DNA from: Halobacteriovoraceae bacterium
GTDB lineage: Bacteria; Bdellovibrionota; Bacteriovoracia; Bacteriovoracales; Bacteriovoracaceae
Direction: 5' to 3'
Assembly: GCA_002707495.1 (NCBI GenBank)
Contig: PAMZ01000003.1
Location: forward strand, 124,001-188,000
DNA length: 64,000 bases
Shown: positions 1-8,551 of the stretch, one piece after another
How the letters are laid out: each line of letters starts with the position of its first letter
Numbering within the stretch: the stretch's first letter is position 1
Notes under the pieces: generated by a model
Told to the model about the DNA's origin: nothing
Seen by the model: only the letters and a program-made list of their open reading frames with translations
Databases searched by the model: none
Translations under genes and position numbers: made by a program

Positions 1-88
1 AATTACAATCAAAGATACGAGCAAGATAAAGTCTTTTAATAGAATCATATAATATGTCTCAAATAGTAGTGTGTTATTAAAGCTTACC

Positions 89-117
89 AGCGTAAAACCA
101 GCTTGGTCAAGTACGCT
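89..117. other. Nested hairpin upstream of nrdR
   Basis: AGCGTA (89-94) pairs with TACGCT (112-117) and encloses an inner ACCA/TGGT hairpin (97-107). The rest of 1-218 shows no convincing gene. This could be the end of a transcript from outside the window or part of the nrdR leader; no known RNA family was recognised. Confidence 0.3.
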
Positions 118-218
118 TTGGGGTCCGAGATAACGCGTTGCCACTAGTGTCAGCTATAGCCTTTTGCAGTTTACAACCACAATATTTAGGGGTAGATTTG
201 CCAAAACGCGAGGTTACT

Positions 219-698
219 ATGAGATGTCCATTTTGTGATGCAAACGATACAAAAGTAGTAGATTCTAGGATTTTAAAAGAAGGATTCTCCGTTAGAAGAC
301 GCCGAAAATGCGAATCTTGCGAGAAAAGATATACTACTTACGAGACGATCGAAATTAGTATGCCAAATATTGTAAAACTTGATGGCAGAAGAGAACCATT
401 CAACCGAGAGAAAATCCTAAGCGGAATTCAAAAAGCTTGTCAAAAACGACCCATCTCGACTGAGCAAATTGATCGAATCGTTGAAAATATTGAAAAGAAT
501 ATTCGTGATATTTCTACGAAGGAAGTTAGTACTCAAGAGATCGGAAAAATACTCATGATGTATCTTAGAAACTTAGACCCTGTAGCTTATATAAGATTTG
601 CATCTGTTTATAGGAAGTTTCAGGATGTTGAAGAGTTTGTTCACGATATTCAATCTAATGAACAACAGTTCACTATAAGTGAAAGTCATGAACAATAG
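219..698 (+). CDS. nrdR: Transcriptional repressor NrdR
   Basis: NrdR is the ATP/dATP-sensing repressor of ribonucleotide reductase genes. The 159-residue protein has the N-terminal zinc ribbon (C3, C6, C31, C34), the basic stretch around residues 26-30, and then the ATP-cone domain (about residues 49-139), which is the normal family length and order. An upstream in-frame ATG at 138 would add 27 residues unlike any NrdR; the ATG at 219 has a GAGG ribosome site 5 bases before it and puts the first cysteine at residue 3, so 219 is chosen. The 3' end overlaps nusB by 11 bases, suggesting coupled translation. A possible NrdR-box-like decamer lies at 180-189. Confidence 0.95.
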   Translation: MRCPFCDANDTKVVDSRILKEGFSVRRRRKCESCEKRYTTYETIEISMPNIVKLDGRREPFNREKILSGIQKACQKRPISTEQIDRIVENIEKNIRDISTKEVSTQEIGKILMMYLRNLDPVAYIRFASVYRKFQDVEEFVHDIQSNEQQFTISESHEQ

Positions 699-1125
699 CC
701 TGATTCGAGAGTTCTCATTTCTCTATCTCTTTCACTTGCAGCTCCCTATTTTTGAATCTGTAAGAAATGAGCTTTCAACTTCTCAAGATGATCTAAGGGA
801 CTCTATGCAGGAGTTTAGAGGGACAACAGACATCAACTTGTCGGCTGAAGAATTCAAAGAGAGCATTCTTCGAATTCAAAAAGTTTCGGAGAATATTAAA
901 ACTTTGGAAGAAAGTATTACTCCCTTTCTTAAGAACTGGACACTTGAACGAATCTCTAAAGTTGATCGAACTCTCCTCATATTATCCACTAGTGAACTCA
1001 AAAATTTTGATACACCTCCCAAGGTTGTGATTAACGAAGGTATTGAGTTGGCTAAGAAGTATGGTAGCGAAGAGTCACCGAAATTTGTGAACGCAATTCT
1101 AGATAAGATCGCTAAAAGCAACTAA
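688..1125 (+). CDS. nusB: Transcription antitermination factor NusB
   Basis: NusB binds boxA RNA with S10 to form the antitermination complex on rRNA operons. The 145-residue protein is all-helical and ends with the family signature: W..ERISKVDRTLL, then PPKVVINEGIELAKKYG and FVNAILDKIA. It overlaps the end of nrdR. A GTG at 679 could add three residues; the ATG at 688 is preferred, though neither has a strong ribosome site, as expected for coupling to nrdR. The stop shares one base with the next ATG (TAATG), so the downstream gene is probably coupled too. Confidence 0.92.
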   Translation: MNNSLIREFSFLYLFHLQLPIFESVRNELSTSQDDLRDSMQEFRGTTDINLSAEEFKESILRIQKVSENIKTLEESITPFLKNWTLERISKVDRTLLILSTSELKNFDTPPKVVINEGIELAKKYGSEESPKFVNAILDKIAKSN

Positions 1126-1535
1126 TGGACAAACGCATCCCGGATTTATCCCAATATATTACTCCTGAAACTGCGGGCATTATCTGGTTTACAGATGAGC
1201 CACTAAAGTATTCCACACCTGGAGTTTATGAATTCAACTACCTTCTAGATGGTTTACTAGTAAAATCCATGGAGGAAAACTCTGAGAAAATAAATTCTTC
1301 AAACTTTTTTCTAGGAGACAGCTTTGGACTTCCTTTCTTCATAGGCCATTGTGTCATTAAAGAGAAGTCTGACTTTAACCTGATTCACAATCACTTCAAA
1401 TTGTCAGAATCTTTTATCAAAGAGAATTCTACCGTTTATATCTATAACAAAAGCCAGAACACTGCTAACATCAATGTCCTAAAAGAGCTTAAATCCAAAT
1501 ACAAAATGGTTGAGTTTAAACATCTCAATATATAA
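1125..1535 (+). CDS. Hypothetical protein, coupled to nusB
   Basis: The 136-residue soluble protein has no signal peptide and no family I recognise. It starts inside the nusB stop (TAATG), so it is very likely translated by reinitiation. Visible features are a short mixed alpha/beta N-terminal half with a TDEP motif near residue 23 and a Ser/Asn/Lys-rich C-terminus. Position suggests a housekeeping or RNA-associated role, but nothing in the sequence fixes it. Confidence 0.7.
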   Translation: MDKRIPDLSQYITPETAGIIWFTDEPLKYSTPGVYEFNYLLDGLLVKSMEENSEKINSSNFFLGDSFGLPFFIGHCVIKEKSDFNLIHNHFKLSESFIKENSTVYIYNKSQNTANINVLKELKSKYKMVEFKHLNI

Positions 1536-1544
1536 GGAGCCAAT

Positions 1545-2111
1545 ATGAAATCTTGTTTATTTTTAGTCCTTTTCTTAATCTGGACAGTAGCGTTTGCAGA
1601 GAATTGTACTTACAAGATGAGCGCAAAAGACGTAAACGTCAGCTGGGTTGCCTTCAAAACGCCCCTTAAGATTGGTGTAGGAGGAAAGTTTACCAAGCTA
1701 GGAGTTAAGGACCGCACAGCTGCAAGCTTCTCTGAACTTATTCAAGGAATTAAATTTAATATTGATACTGCTTCAACTGAAACTGGAAATAAAGACCGAG
1801 ATAAAAAAATTATCAAATACTTTTTTGAAAATATGGATAAAAGCGCAGATATTTCAGGAACAACTCTAGGTTATGAAAAGAAAGTTTTAAAAGTTCGATT
1901 TAATATGAACAAATATACGAGAGACGTTCCTCTAAGAGTAACGAAAACAGACTCTAGCTTTGAAGCAATTGGTGTCATCGATGTGTTTGACTTTGGTTTA
2001 AATAAATCACTGGCCGGAATCAACAAAGCTTGTGAAAAACTTCACGAAGGTAAGACCTGGAGTGATGTAGAAGTCAAACTGGAAGCTAAGTACTCTAAAA
2101 CATGTAAATAA
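1545..2111 (+). CDS. YceI-like secreted protein
   Basis: The 188-residue protein has a signal peptide (residues 1-18, cleavage after AFA) and a YceI-type lipocalin-like barrel: the family hallmarks VSWVAFKTPLKIGVGGKF near residue 32 and the TxTGNKDRDKKI segment near residue 78 are both visible. YceI proteins bind isoprenoid or other amphiphilic ligands in the periplasm. Cysteines at 21, 158 and 187 may form a disulfide. A good ribosome site (AAGGAG) precedes the ATG, 9 bases after the previous stop. A hairpin terminator follows the stop directly, so this closes the nrdR-nusB transcript. Confidence 0.8.
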   Translation: MKSCLFLVLFLIWTVAFAENCTYKMSAKDVNVSWVAFKTPLKIGVGGKFTKLGVKDRTAASFSELIQGIKFNIDTASTETGNKDRDKKIIKYFFENMDKSADISGTTLGYEKKVLKVRFNMNKYTRDVPLRVTKTDSSFEAIGVIDVFDFGLNKSLAGINKACEKLHEGKTWSDVEVKLEAKYSKTCK

Positions 2112-2134
2112 TTGTAAAGTTTACAATGTTTTTT
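2111..2134 (+). terminator. Rho-independent terminator after the YceI-like gene
   Basis: ATTGTAA (2111-2117) and TTACAAT (2121-2127) form a 7-bp stem with a three-base loop, followed by GTTTTTT. The stem begins inside the stop codon of the YceI-like gene and separates it from the secreted EEP gene at 2182. Confidence 0.65.
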
Positions 2135-2181
2135 GAAGGTATGGATTATCTTCACTATCATCGCAGCATTGGAGAGAGTGT

Positions 2182-3870
2182 ATGAGAGCGATAGGAATTT
2201 TATTAGGACTAATGTCCCTTTGTGCCCATGCACAAATAAGGGACTTTGATCCGGATGGGAAAGACTCCTTTGCTCCTGATTCTCTAGCCGAAGAATGCCA
2301 CCACAACTCAGTCTTTCTTTTTCATGACTTCAAAGTTCTTTGTGCAGATAATTTTCATCAATACAAATCAACAACAAGCGTAAGTTCTCGAAGGTCCAAA
2401 CCTAGCACTATTAGAATTGGTGAGTTTAATGCTCTCCATCCTGGAATGGGTAAAACGAGATTTAAGGACTACTACCGTTTGGCCAGAGTCATCAATCAAT
2501 ATGATGTGATTGGAGTCACAGAACTTATTCCTCTGGTTTCTTCTGACTTAAGAAACAATGAAAATGTATTGGACTTTATTCAAGAAGCCCCTCAAGCTAT
2601 CGCACAAGTAAAAAGAGAAATCGAGGAACTAGAACAGAGAATACAAAGAGCGAGAAGAGTCACAAATGAAATGCGAACGGAGCTTAGGCTTCTTCGAAAA
2701 ATGCTCTCAGAGCTTGAAGATGATAAAAAAGATGCTGCCTCACTCTATAGACTTCCAGGCTATTTAAGAATTTTAAAAGAGCTTCACTCCATGCCTGGTG
2801 GTAAATCCTGGTCGCTCATTCTCTCTCCTAGAGGAGAGGGTTCTGAGTTAACGAGTACTCCCGAATTGGTAGGATATTATTATCGCTCTGATCTAGTTCA
2901 ACCGAAAGATAACTCTTATTGTAAGTCGATTAATAAAACTTCTAATAATTTATCATTTGCGTGTATTGTGAATATGGATAAGACAGATCTTGGAAGTGAT
3001 AAATCCAAATATTTTGCCAGAAGACCTTTTCTCGCACAATTTAGAGCAGGCAATTTCGAATTTGTGACATTGACGAGCCATATTCTGTATGACTCTCCTA
3101 GTGAAGATGCACGGATGATTCCCATATTGCGGGCTGCTTTTGGAGTCAGAGACCATACTGTCTTAGGAACAGGCCTAAATAAAGAAACTTATGCTCGCTT
3201 TGCTGAAGTTAAAATGACTCTCGATTTTATCCAAAGGTACAAGCGAAAATTTACTCGAGTAAAGGATATCATCTATTTGGGAGACTTTAACCTCGAAATG
3301 GATAATCAATTTTGGCCAAATGTTTTGAGATCCTGGTCAGGAGCTAAGCTTTATATTTCACAACCGACCTCAATTAAAGAAGATTATTGGACTTCAAGTG
3401 GAGAGAGATCAAACGGACTATCGAGTAATTATGACCACATCATATTTGATCCGGACCAAACTCGAGAGTGCCTTAAAGCAAATGGCCGAATAAATGGAGG
3501 AGCACTTAATTTTTTGCAAGGATCAATCGCAGAATCTATCGATCGTAAATACAGAGTACGCTACAAGTATAATGGGCTTGGAAATATTCGAATCAATAAG
3601 AGAAAGTATGACCAAATCAAAGAAGCTTTTGTTGATCCCTATTTTACAGGTGCTAAAAATATAGTCACTATAGGACGAAAATATATAACGGTAGGTCGTC
3701 AAAGAAAGCTTAGTCAAGGTATCATCGTTGACGAAAGAGAAACCGAAGAATTTGGAAGCTTCTTCCAAGAACGTGTGATTGATTCACAACTTACTACTGA
3801 TCGCTTTTATAATTATTTTCAAGAGCTCATCAGCGACCACTTACCTGTTTATGTCGATTGTAAGATTTAA
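2182..3870 (+). CDS. Secreted endonuclease/exonuclease/phosphatase-fold protein
   Basis: The 562-residue protein has a signal peptide (1-17, ending AHA). An EEP (DNase I-like) fold begins near residue 77 with RIGEFNALHPGM, has VIGVTEL (metal-binding Glu) near 113, the LGDFN motif near 365 and the terminal SDHLP motif near 550. A long charged coiled-coil insertion (about 135-190, rich in EEL/RRV/LRK) interrupts the early domain. Family members hydrolyse phosphodiesters in nucleic acids, phosphoinositides or sphingomyelin; the export signal suggests a secreted nuclease or phosphodiesterase. The GGAGAG ribosome site is well placed. Its stop overlaps the stop of the convergent gene by four bases (TTAA). 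Confidence 0.8.
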   Translation: MRAIGILLGLMSLCAHAQIRDFDPDGKDSFAPDSLAEECHHNSVFLFHDFKVLCADNFHQYKSTTSVSSRRSKPSTIRIGEFNALHPGMGKTRFKDYYRLARVINQYDVIGVTELIPLVSSDLRNNENVLDFIQEAPQAIAQVKREIEELEQRIQRARRVTNEMRTELRLLRKMLSELEDDKKDAASLYRLPGYLRILKELHSMPGGKSWSLILSPRGEGSELTSTPELVGYYYRSDLVQPKDNSYCKSINKTSNNLSFACIVNMDKTDLGSDKSKYFARRPFLAQFRAGNFEFVTLTSHILYDSPSEDARMIPILRAAFGVRDHTVLGTGLNKETYARFAEVKMTLDFIQRYKRKFTRVKDIIYLGDFNLEMDNQFWPNVLRSWSGAKLYISQPTSIKEDYWTSSGERSNGLSSNYDHIIFDPDQTRECLKANGRINGGALNFLQGSIAESIDRKYRVRYKYNGLGNIRINKRKYDQIKEAFVDPYFTGAKNIVTIGRKYITVGRQRKLSQGIIVDERETEEFGSFFQERVIDSQLTTDRFYNYFQELISDHLPVYVDCKI

Positions 3871-4511
3871 GGGTGAATACTTAAATTCTGAACTTCAGTG
3901 GTAAAAAACCCATCATGATCATCGCCATCTGCTCTTAGCCAAAGCCCTAAAATTTTTTTATCTTTCAGCTTAAAATCACCGTTAAAACTTCCTTCTTCAT
4001 TTACAGGACCCACAGAAATAAAATTTAATTTGATATCGCGAATGGATTCGGTTTTCGGCTCGAATCCCTTTTCTTTGGAAAAATGATGAAAATCAACTGC
4101 ATCCAACCCATATTTTGAATTAAGATTGATAATAGTAAGAAGCCATTCAGGAAGAATATTTCGTACTAACCAGCCAGGACGGTAATCCCCTTCATATATG
4201 ACTCCTATCTGGAAATAGGCATCTTTTTGTTCACTCTCAAGCTTTTTAGAAATGTCGATTTTTCCAGAGACTGAAATACTATTCCATTTTTTGACTTCAT
4301 CGAATTTATAAAAAAGTGGTGAGGCTGAGTTTTCAACGTCTATCTTTATCGTATCACCAATTTCTACTTTATTCGGCTTTATATCTTTATATTGAAGGTC
4401 GACAAAATTGTCTGGAGATTGAACAGGAATCGCAATAAGTGAAAACAAGGAGCCTACCTTAAGTAAGCTCCTCAACTTTGAATTAATATTTGAGTAAATC
4501 TTTAAAAGCAT
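3867..4511 (-). CDS. Hypothetical secreted protein
   Basis: No family recognised. From the ATG at 4511 (214 residues) the N-terminus is basic, then hydrophobic (LLKVGSLFSLIAIPVQS), consistent with a signal peptide; the rest is a soluble beta-rich domain with an acidic DGDDHDG segment near the C-terminus. The start is uncertain: ATGs at 4550 and 4511 both overlap the upstream E1 gene, and a TTG at 4475 would remove the overlap. Either way it is probably read from the E1 transcript. Confidence 0.6.
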   Translation of the reverse strand: MLLKIYSNINSKLRSLLKVGSLFSLIAIPVQSPDNFVDLQYKDIKPNKVEIGDTIKIDVENSASPLFYKFDEVKKWNSISVSGKIDISKKLESEQKDAYFQIGVIYEGDYRPGWLVRNILPEWLLTIINLNSKYGLDAVDFHHFSKEKGFEPKTESIRDIKLNFISVGPVNEEGSFNGDFKLKDKKILGLWLRADGDDHDGFFTTEVQNLSIHP

Positions 4512-6531
4512 TTTGAATTCGCTCTTGATCCGGAAGAATTGCTCTTTCAAGAATTCTATTAAACCCTACCGGAGTATTAGTAGATCCCACTCGTCTTACG
4601 GGAGCATCTAATTGTTCAAAGCAATTCTCGTTTATATGAGCTGTAAGCTCTCCACCAAAACCACCAAAGACTTTATCCTCATGTACGATAATACATCTAT
4701 GGGTTTTAGAGAGACTCTCTTTAATGGCCTCTTCATCAAGGGGTACAAGGGATCTGAGATCTATGACTTCGATATCATGCCCTTCTTCAGCGAGAGCTTC
4801 CGCAGCTTTCAAACATAAATGAGTTGTATTGCCGTAAGTAAGAACAGTGAGATCACGCCCCTCTCTTCGCACACGTGCTTTTCCAAAAGGAACTTCAAAA
4901 TCATCAGGCACCACTGTCATAGCATCTTTATTATTATATAAAGCTTTTGGTTCCAAAAATAATGTGGGCCCTTCTGAACGCATACAAGTTCTTAATAGAC
5001 CTGCAGCATCATCTGCAAAAGATGGACTTACAATTCTCACCCCGGGAATTCCTGCAAGATTACCTTCAAGATTTTGTGAGTGATAAAGGCCCCCACCAAT
5101 ATAACCGCCAGAGGCAAGTCTGATTGTGACATTGGGAGCGAAGGCTCCGTTACTTCTCCAATAATCATGAGAACACTCTACGTATTGTTCCATCGCAGGC
5201 CAAAAATAATCGGCAAATTCAGCGCCTTCAACAACAACACGAATATCTTTGCGAAAACGGCTCATACCGTTGGCCGTGCCTAAGATATAATCTTCAGCGA
5301 TGGGACCATTAAAAACTCTTTCCGGGCCAAATTCTTGCTGCATTCCTTTAGAGACGTTAAAAATTCCCCCTTTCTCACCATTCGCCATGTCTTGTCCCCA
5401 AATATAAGTCTCAGGGTTATGGCGAAACTCCGCTTTCAAGGTTTCATTCAATGCTGTAATGAATTTAATCGGCTCTCCCTGTTCGTTGTGAGTCCCATCA
5501 CCATATTTATCCCCCGGATATGCAGGAGCATAAAGATGATCAAAAATACTTTCGGGTTCAGGATGGGGAGCTTTGACGGCTGCTTTATGAGCGGCCATTA
5601 ACTCGTCTTTACATTGAGCTTCGATTTTCTCTAATTCTTTTTTAGTAAATCCATTTTTCAATAAAATTTCTACAAACTTCGGCAATGGATCTTGCGCTTT
5701 AGCTTCCTCACGCTCTTTTTCATCTCTATACCACTCGTGTTTATCAGAGTTAGAATGGTTACCAATTCTCACACAATGAGCATGTACGATGACAGGCTCC
5801 ATCTTTTCCATGGCATGTTTTTTTGCAGCAAGCATAGCATTCATCGAATCGAAAATATCTTTTCCATCACAATGAATGATTTGAAGATTTTTAAATCCCG
5901 TAAAATTGTCTGCCACAAATTCATTGGCCGTTTGTTCATGCTTTGGAACAGAGATTCCATAACCATTGTCTTGAAAAACAAAAACCACTGGAAGCTTTTC
6001 TCTGGAAGCGCCGTTAATAGCTTCATAACAATAACCTTCGGAAACGGAAGACTCACCTTGAGAGGAAATTGAGATACCTTTATGTTTATATCTTTGCATT
6101 CCTCGTGCTACACCCACCGCATGTAAAGTGTGATTCCCAGTACAAGATGAAACATTGTGAATATTCCACTCTGGTTTTGCAAAATGGTTAGACATATGAC
6201 GACCACCAGAAGCAAGATCATCTGCTTTTGAAAGTCCATTGAGAATTAACTCCTCCGCTGAAACTCCAGCCGATAAAGCCGTAAGCATATCTCTATAGTA
6301 GGGAAAAAGATGATCACTCTTTTTATCAAAAATTTGTCCAATAGCGAGCTGAATACCATCATGACCAGCATAGGGTGCGTGATAAGACCAACCTAGCGCT
6401 TGCTTAAGATAATTTGGGGCACGCTCATCGACCATTCTTCCTAAAGTAAGAAGACGGTACCATTCTTTGAGTGTTTTTTTGTCTGTCTTGCCAGGGGCGT
6501 GAACCTTAGCAACTTTCACTTTTGCCAACAT
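4483..6531 (-). CDS. Fused alpha/beta 2-oxo acid dehydrogenase E1 (branched-chain or pyruvate type)
   Basis: The thiamine-diphosphate E1 enzyme decarboxylates a 2-oxo acid and passes the acyl group to lipoyl E2. In this 682-residue protein the alpha half (about 1-330) carries the ThDP-binding stretch GESSVSEGYCYEAINGAS followed by QDNGYGISVP, and the beta half (about 350-682) carries GQDMANGEKGGIFNVSKGM and LASGGYIGGGLYHSQNLEG. The two are separate chains in most bacteria; a similar single-chain form is common in Bacteroidetes. The alpha-type YRLLTLGRMVDER start suggests the branched-chain class, but pyruvate cannot be excluded. No E2 or E3 gene is nearby. The start is the only ATG before the conserved region. 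Confidence 0.88.
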   Translation of the reverse strand: MLAKVKVAKVHAPGKTDKKTLKEWYRLLTLGRMVDERAPNYLKQALGWSYHAPYAGHDGIQLAIGQIFDKKSDHLFPYYRDMLTALSAGVSAEELILNGLSKADDLASGGRHMSNHFAKPEWNIHNVSSCTGNHTLHAVGVARGMQRYKHKGISISSQGESSVSEGYCYEAINGASREKLPVVFVFQDNGYGISVPKHEQTANEFVADNFTGFKNLQIIHCDGKDIFDSMNAMLAAKKHAMEKMEPVIVHAHCVRIGNHSNSDKHEWYRDEKEREEAKAQDPLPKFVEILLKNGFTKKELEKIEAQCKDELMAAHKAAVKAPHPEPESIFDHLYAPAYPGDKYGDGTHNEQGEPIKFITALNETLKAEFRHNPETYIWGQDMANGEKGGIFNVSKGMQQEFGPERVFNGPIAEDYILGTANGMSRFRKDIRVVVEGAEFADYFWPAMEQYVECSHDYWRSNGAFAPNVTIRLASGGYIGGGLYHSQNLEGNLAGIPGVRIVSPSFADDAAGLLRTCMRSEGPTLFLEPKALYNNKDAMTVVPDDFEVPFGKARVRREGRDLTVLTYGNTTHLCLKAAEALAEEGHDIEVIDLRSLVPLDEEAIKESLSKTHRCIIVHEDKVFGGFGGELTAHINENCFEQLDAPVRRVGSTNTPVGFNRILERAILPDQERIQNAFKDLLKY

Positions 6532-6633
6532 GAAAAATCCTTATTTATTTGATCTAAACTCTTAATATTATACAAGGCTCGAGAGGCTAGCATAAGTGGG
6601 AAGAATCTGTAAATTTACCCGAGCAGACTGCTT

Positions 6634-7080
6634 CTAGACAGGTTCAGTTGGCTCAATTTCCACATATTTTGAAACAAGTCTAATCATCAGGCGCGAAGCA
6701 GTAAGGCTAATACTATATGTCTCAACGCATAACTTTATATCTGGCTCAAAAACTCGATATAATGCCCGAGGCTTAAAATGCTCAACCCCATTTTCATCTT
6801 TGCCACATTCAATAAAGCGCATATCTGCAATCTGTTCCCGCACACGCTCCTCGTACCAACGCATAGGTCTTTCTGGATGTTTGTTTCCTGTCGTAATTTC
6901 GAAAGTCTGAGAACTTAAAGTTCGCTGGGTAAATCCCAAAGAGAAAAGTCCAAAAATAAAGGCCACAAAAGTTGAAATGATCAGAGCAAGTTTGAACTCT
7001 AGAAAAATGGTCAACATTGTCACTGACAAAAGACCACCAATAAGTGCTGCCATAAAAAAATAACTCAAAAGTCTAAGCAT
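6634..7080 (-). CDS. Small membrane protein of unknown function
   Basis: The 148-residue protein has two adjacent N-terminal membrane helices (about residues 3-23 and 28-50) and a soluble tail of about 95 residues containing RWYEERVREQ and a predicted beta-rich end. I do not recognise the family. The start at 7080 is chosen because GAGAGA lies 6 bases upstream; an in-frame ATG at 7107 has no ribosome site. It is divergent from the aminotransferase gene at 7169. Confidence 0.65.
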   Translation of the reverse strand: MLRLLSYFFMAALIGGLLSVTMLTIFLEFKLALIISTFVAFIFGLFSLGFTQRTLSSQTFEITTGNKHPERPMRWYEERVREQIADMRFIECGKDENGVEHFKPRALYRVFEPDIKLCVETYSISLTASRLMIRLVSKYVEIEPTEPV

Positions 7081-7168
7081 AAAAAATCTCTCACCATGGC
7101 ATCGCACAAAACTCGCCGAATTCTTTAAATTTTAGTAGATTGAAAGAAAAATCAAAAGGTTTATGTGT

Positions 7169-8551
7169 ATGAAAAATGTTGTTGCACCGGAATTTTTCAA
7201 AGATCCAAGAATTGAACAAGCTAAGAAGCTTCTTACCGAAGCGCTCACTGAGCATTCTGCAAAAATTACTGAAGTAAAACCTTCTCCCGCTGAAAATAAG
7301 GTGGAATATGAAAAGCTCATGGAAGACTTCGCTAAAATGCGGGGGGGAAGCTTATTTTACGATTATATTGGTTCAGGGATTGGAAACGGAGCTCTCGTTG
7401 AACTTGCTGATGGATCGGTAAAATACGATTTTATTACAGGGATTGGAGTTCATTATTTTGGACATTCACATCCCGGTGTCGTGGCAGCTCAGGTAGACGG
7501 AGCTATAACTAATACCACCATGAGTGGAAACCTTCAGCAGAACGTCGATTCACCAAGACTTTTCGATCTCATTCTTGATCAGGCCAATAAATATGATGCG
7601 GGCTTTGACCATATGTTTATGACTTCTTCCGGAGTTATGGCCGCAGAAAATGCCTTAAAGATGGTTTTTCAAAAACGCTTTCCCGCCCACAGAGTAGTGG
7701 CTTTCGAAAAATGTTTTATGGGCCGAACCTTAGCTGTTTCTCAGATAACAGATAAAGCAGTCTATCGAAAAGGTCTTCCAAAGTCTCTGGCTGTTGACTA
7801 TATACCATTCTACGATGCCGAAAATCATGAGAAATCCATCAGAATGGCAGTTAGTCACCTTGAGTGGTATTTTAATCGCTATCCTGGTGAGTATGCGGCA
7901 ATGTGTATGGAGCTTATTCAAGGAGAGGGCGGATACTGGGTTGGAAACGAAGAGTACTTCAAAGCGATTTGTGACACCTGCAAAAAACATAATGTTTCCG
8001 TCATTGTTGATGAAGTCCAAACTTTCATGCGAACCGAAGAGCTCTTTGCCTTTCAATATTTCAAACTAGATAAACATGCGGATATGGTTTTAATCGGTAA
8101 AAACTCACAGGTATGTGCAACTCTATACCGAGAAGATCATAAACCTCAGCCGGGTCTCATTTCCCAAACATTTACCAGCTCAGGCTCAGCCATTAACGCC
8201 GCTTATTATATTATCAATGAAGTCGTTAATGGTGGATATCTAGGAAAAGACGGGAAAATAAATAAGCTTCATGCAAAATTTGCTTCTAACTTAGATGGTC
8301 TTCATAAAAAATATCCTGATAAAATTAAAGGACCTTGGGGAATTGGAGCGATGATCGGTATGACCCTATTTGAAGGTGACACGGCTAAGTCGAAAGATTT
8401 TACATTTAAGCTCTTTGACAATGGAGTGCTTTCATTTATAGCGGGAGCCAACCCAACCAGAGTTCGATTTTTAATTCCAGCTGGGGCGGTCACAGAATCC
8501 GATATTGATAAAGTTTGTGCTATAATTGAGGAAACTTTAAACGAGATTTAA
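7169..8551 (+). CDS. Class III PLP aminotransferase (lysine 6-aminotransferase-like or succinylornithine aminotransferase)
   Basis: The 460-residue enzyme of the omega-aminotransferase class has GVHYFGHSHPGV, the PLP-phosphate region SSGVMAAENALKM, IQGEGGYW, the cofactor Asp in VDEVQT (near 280), and the Schiff-base lysine K311 in IGKNSQVCA. That last motif resembles the GKKTQVCG of actinobacterial L-lysine 6-aminotransferases more than the usual class III pattern, and the protein is about 50 residues longer than AstC. Because astA follows directly (TAAATG), it may serve as AstC in arginine catabolism; the DUF1338 gene nearby favours a lysine/2-aminoadipate role instead. The second ATG is chosen for spacing from AAAAGG. 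Confidence 0.8.
   Translation: MKNVVAPEFFKDPRIEQAKKLLTEALTEHSAKITEVKPSPAENKVEYEKLMEDFAKMRGGSLFYDYIGSGIGNGALVELADGSVKYDFITGIGVHYFGHSHPGVVAAQVDGAITNTTMSGNLQQNVDSPRLFDLILDQANKYDAGFDHMFMTSSGVMAAENALKMVFQKRFPAHRVVAFEKCFMGRTLAVSQITDKAVYRKGLPKSLAVDYIPFYDAENHEKSIRMAVSHLEWYFNRYPGEYAAMCMELIQGEGGYWVGNEEYFKAICDTCKKHNVSVIVDEVQTFMRTEELFAFQYFKLDKHADMVLIGKNSQVCATLYREDHKPQPGLISQTFTSSGSAINAAYYIINEVVNGGYLGKDGKINKLHAKFASNLDGLHKKYPDKIKGPWGIGAMIGMTLFEGDTAKSKDFTFKLFDNGVLSFIAGANPTRVRFLIPAGAVTESDIDKVCAIIEETLNEI

Noticed and set aside
138..218. N-terminal extension of NrdR by 27 residues
   Set aside because: The added residues are unlike the family and the ATG at 219 has a good ribosome site with the zinc ribbon starting at residue 3.
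5692..6072. 126-residue plus-strand frame opposite the E1 gene
   Set aside because: Shadow of conserved E1 coding sequence; no ribosome site or domain.
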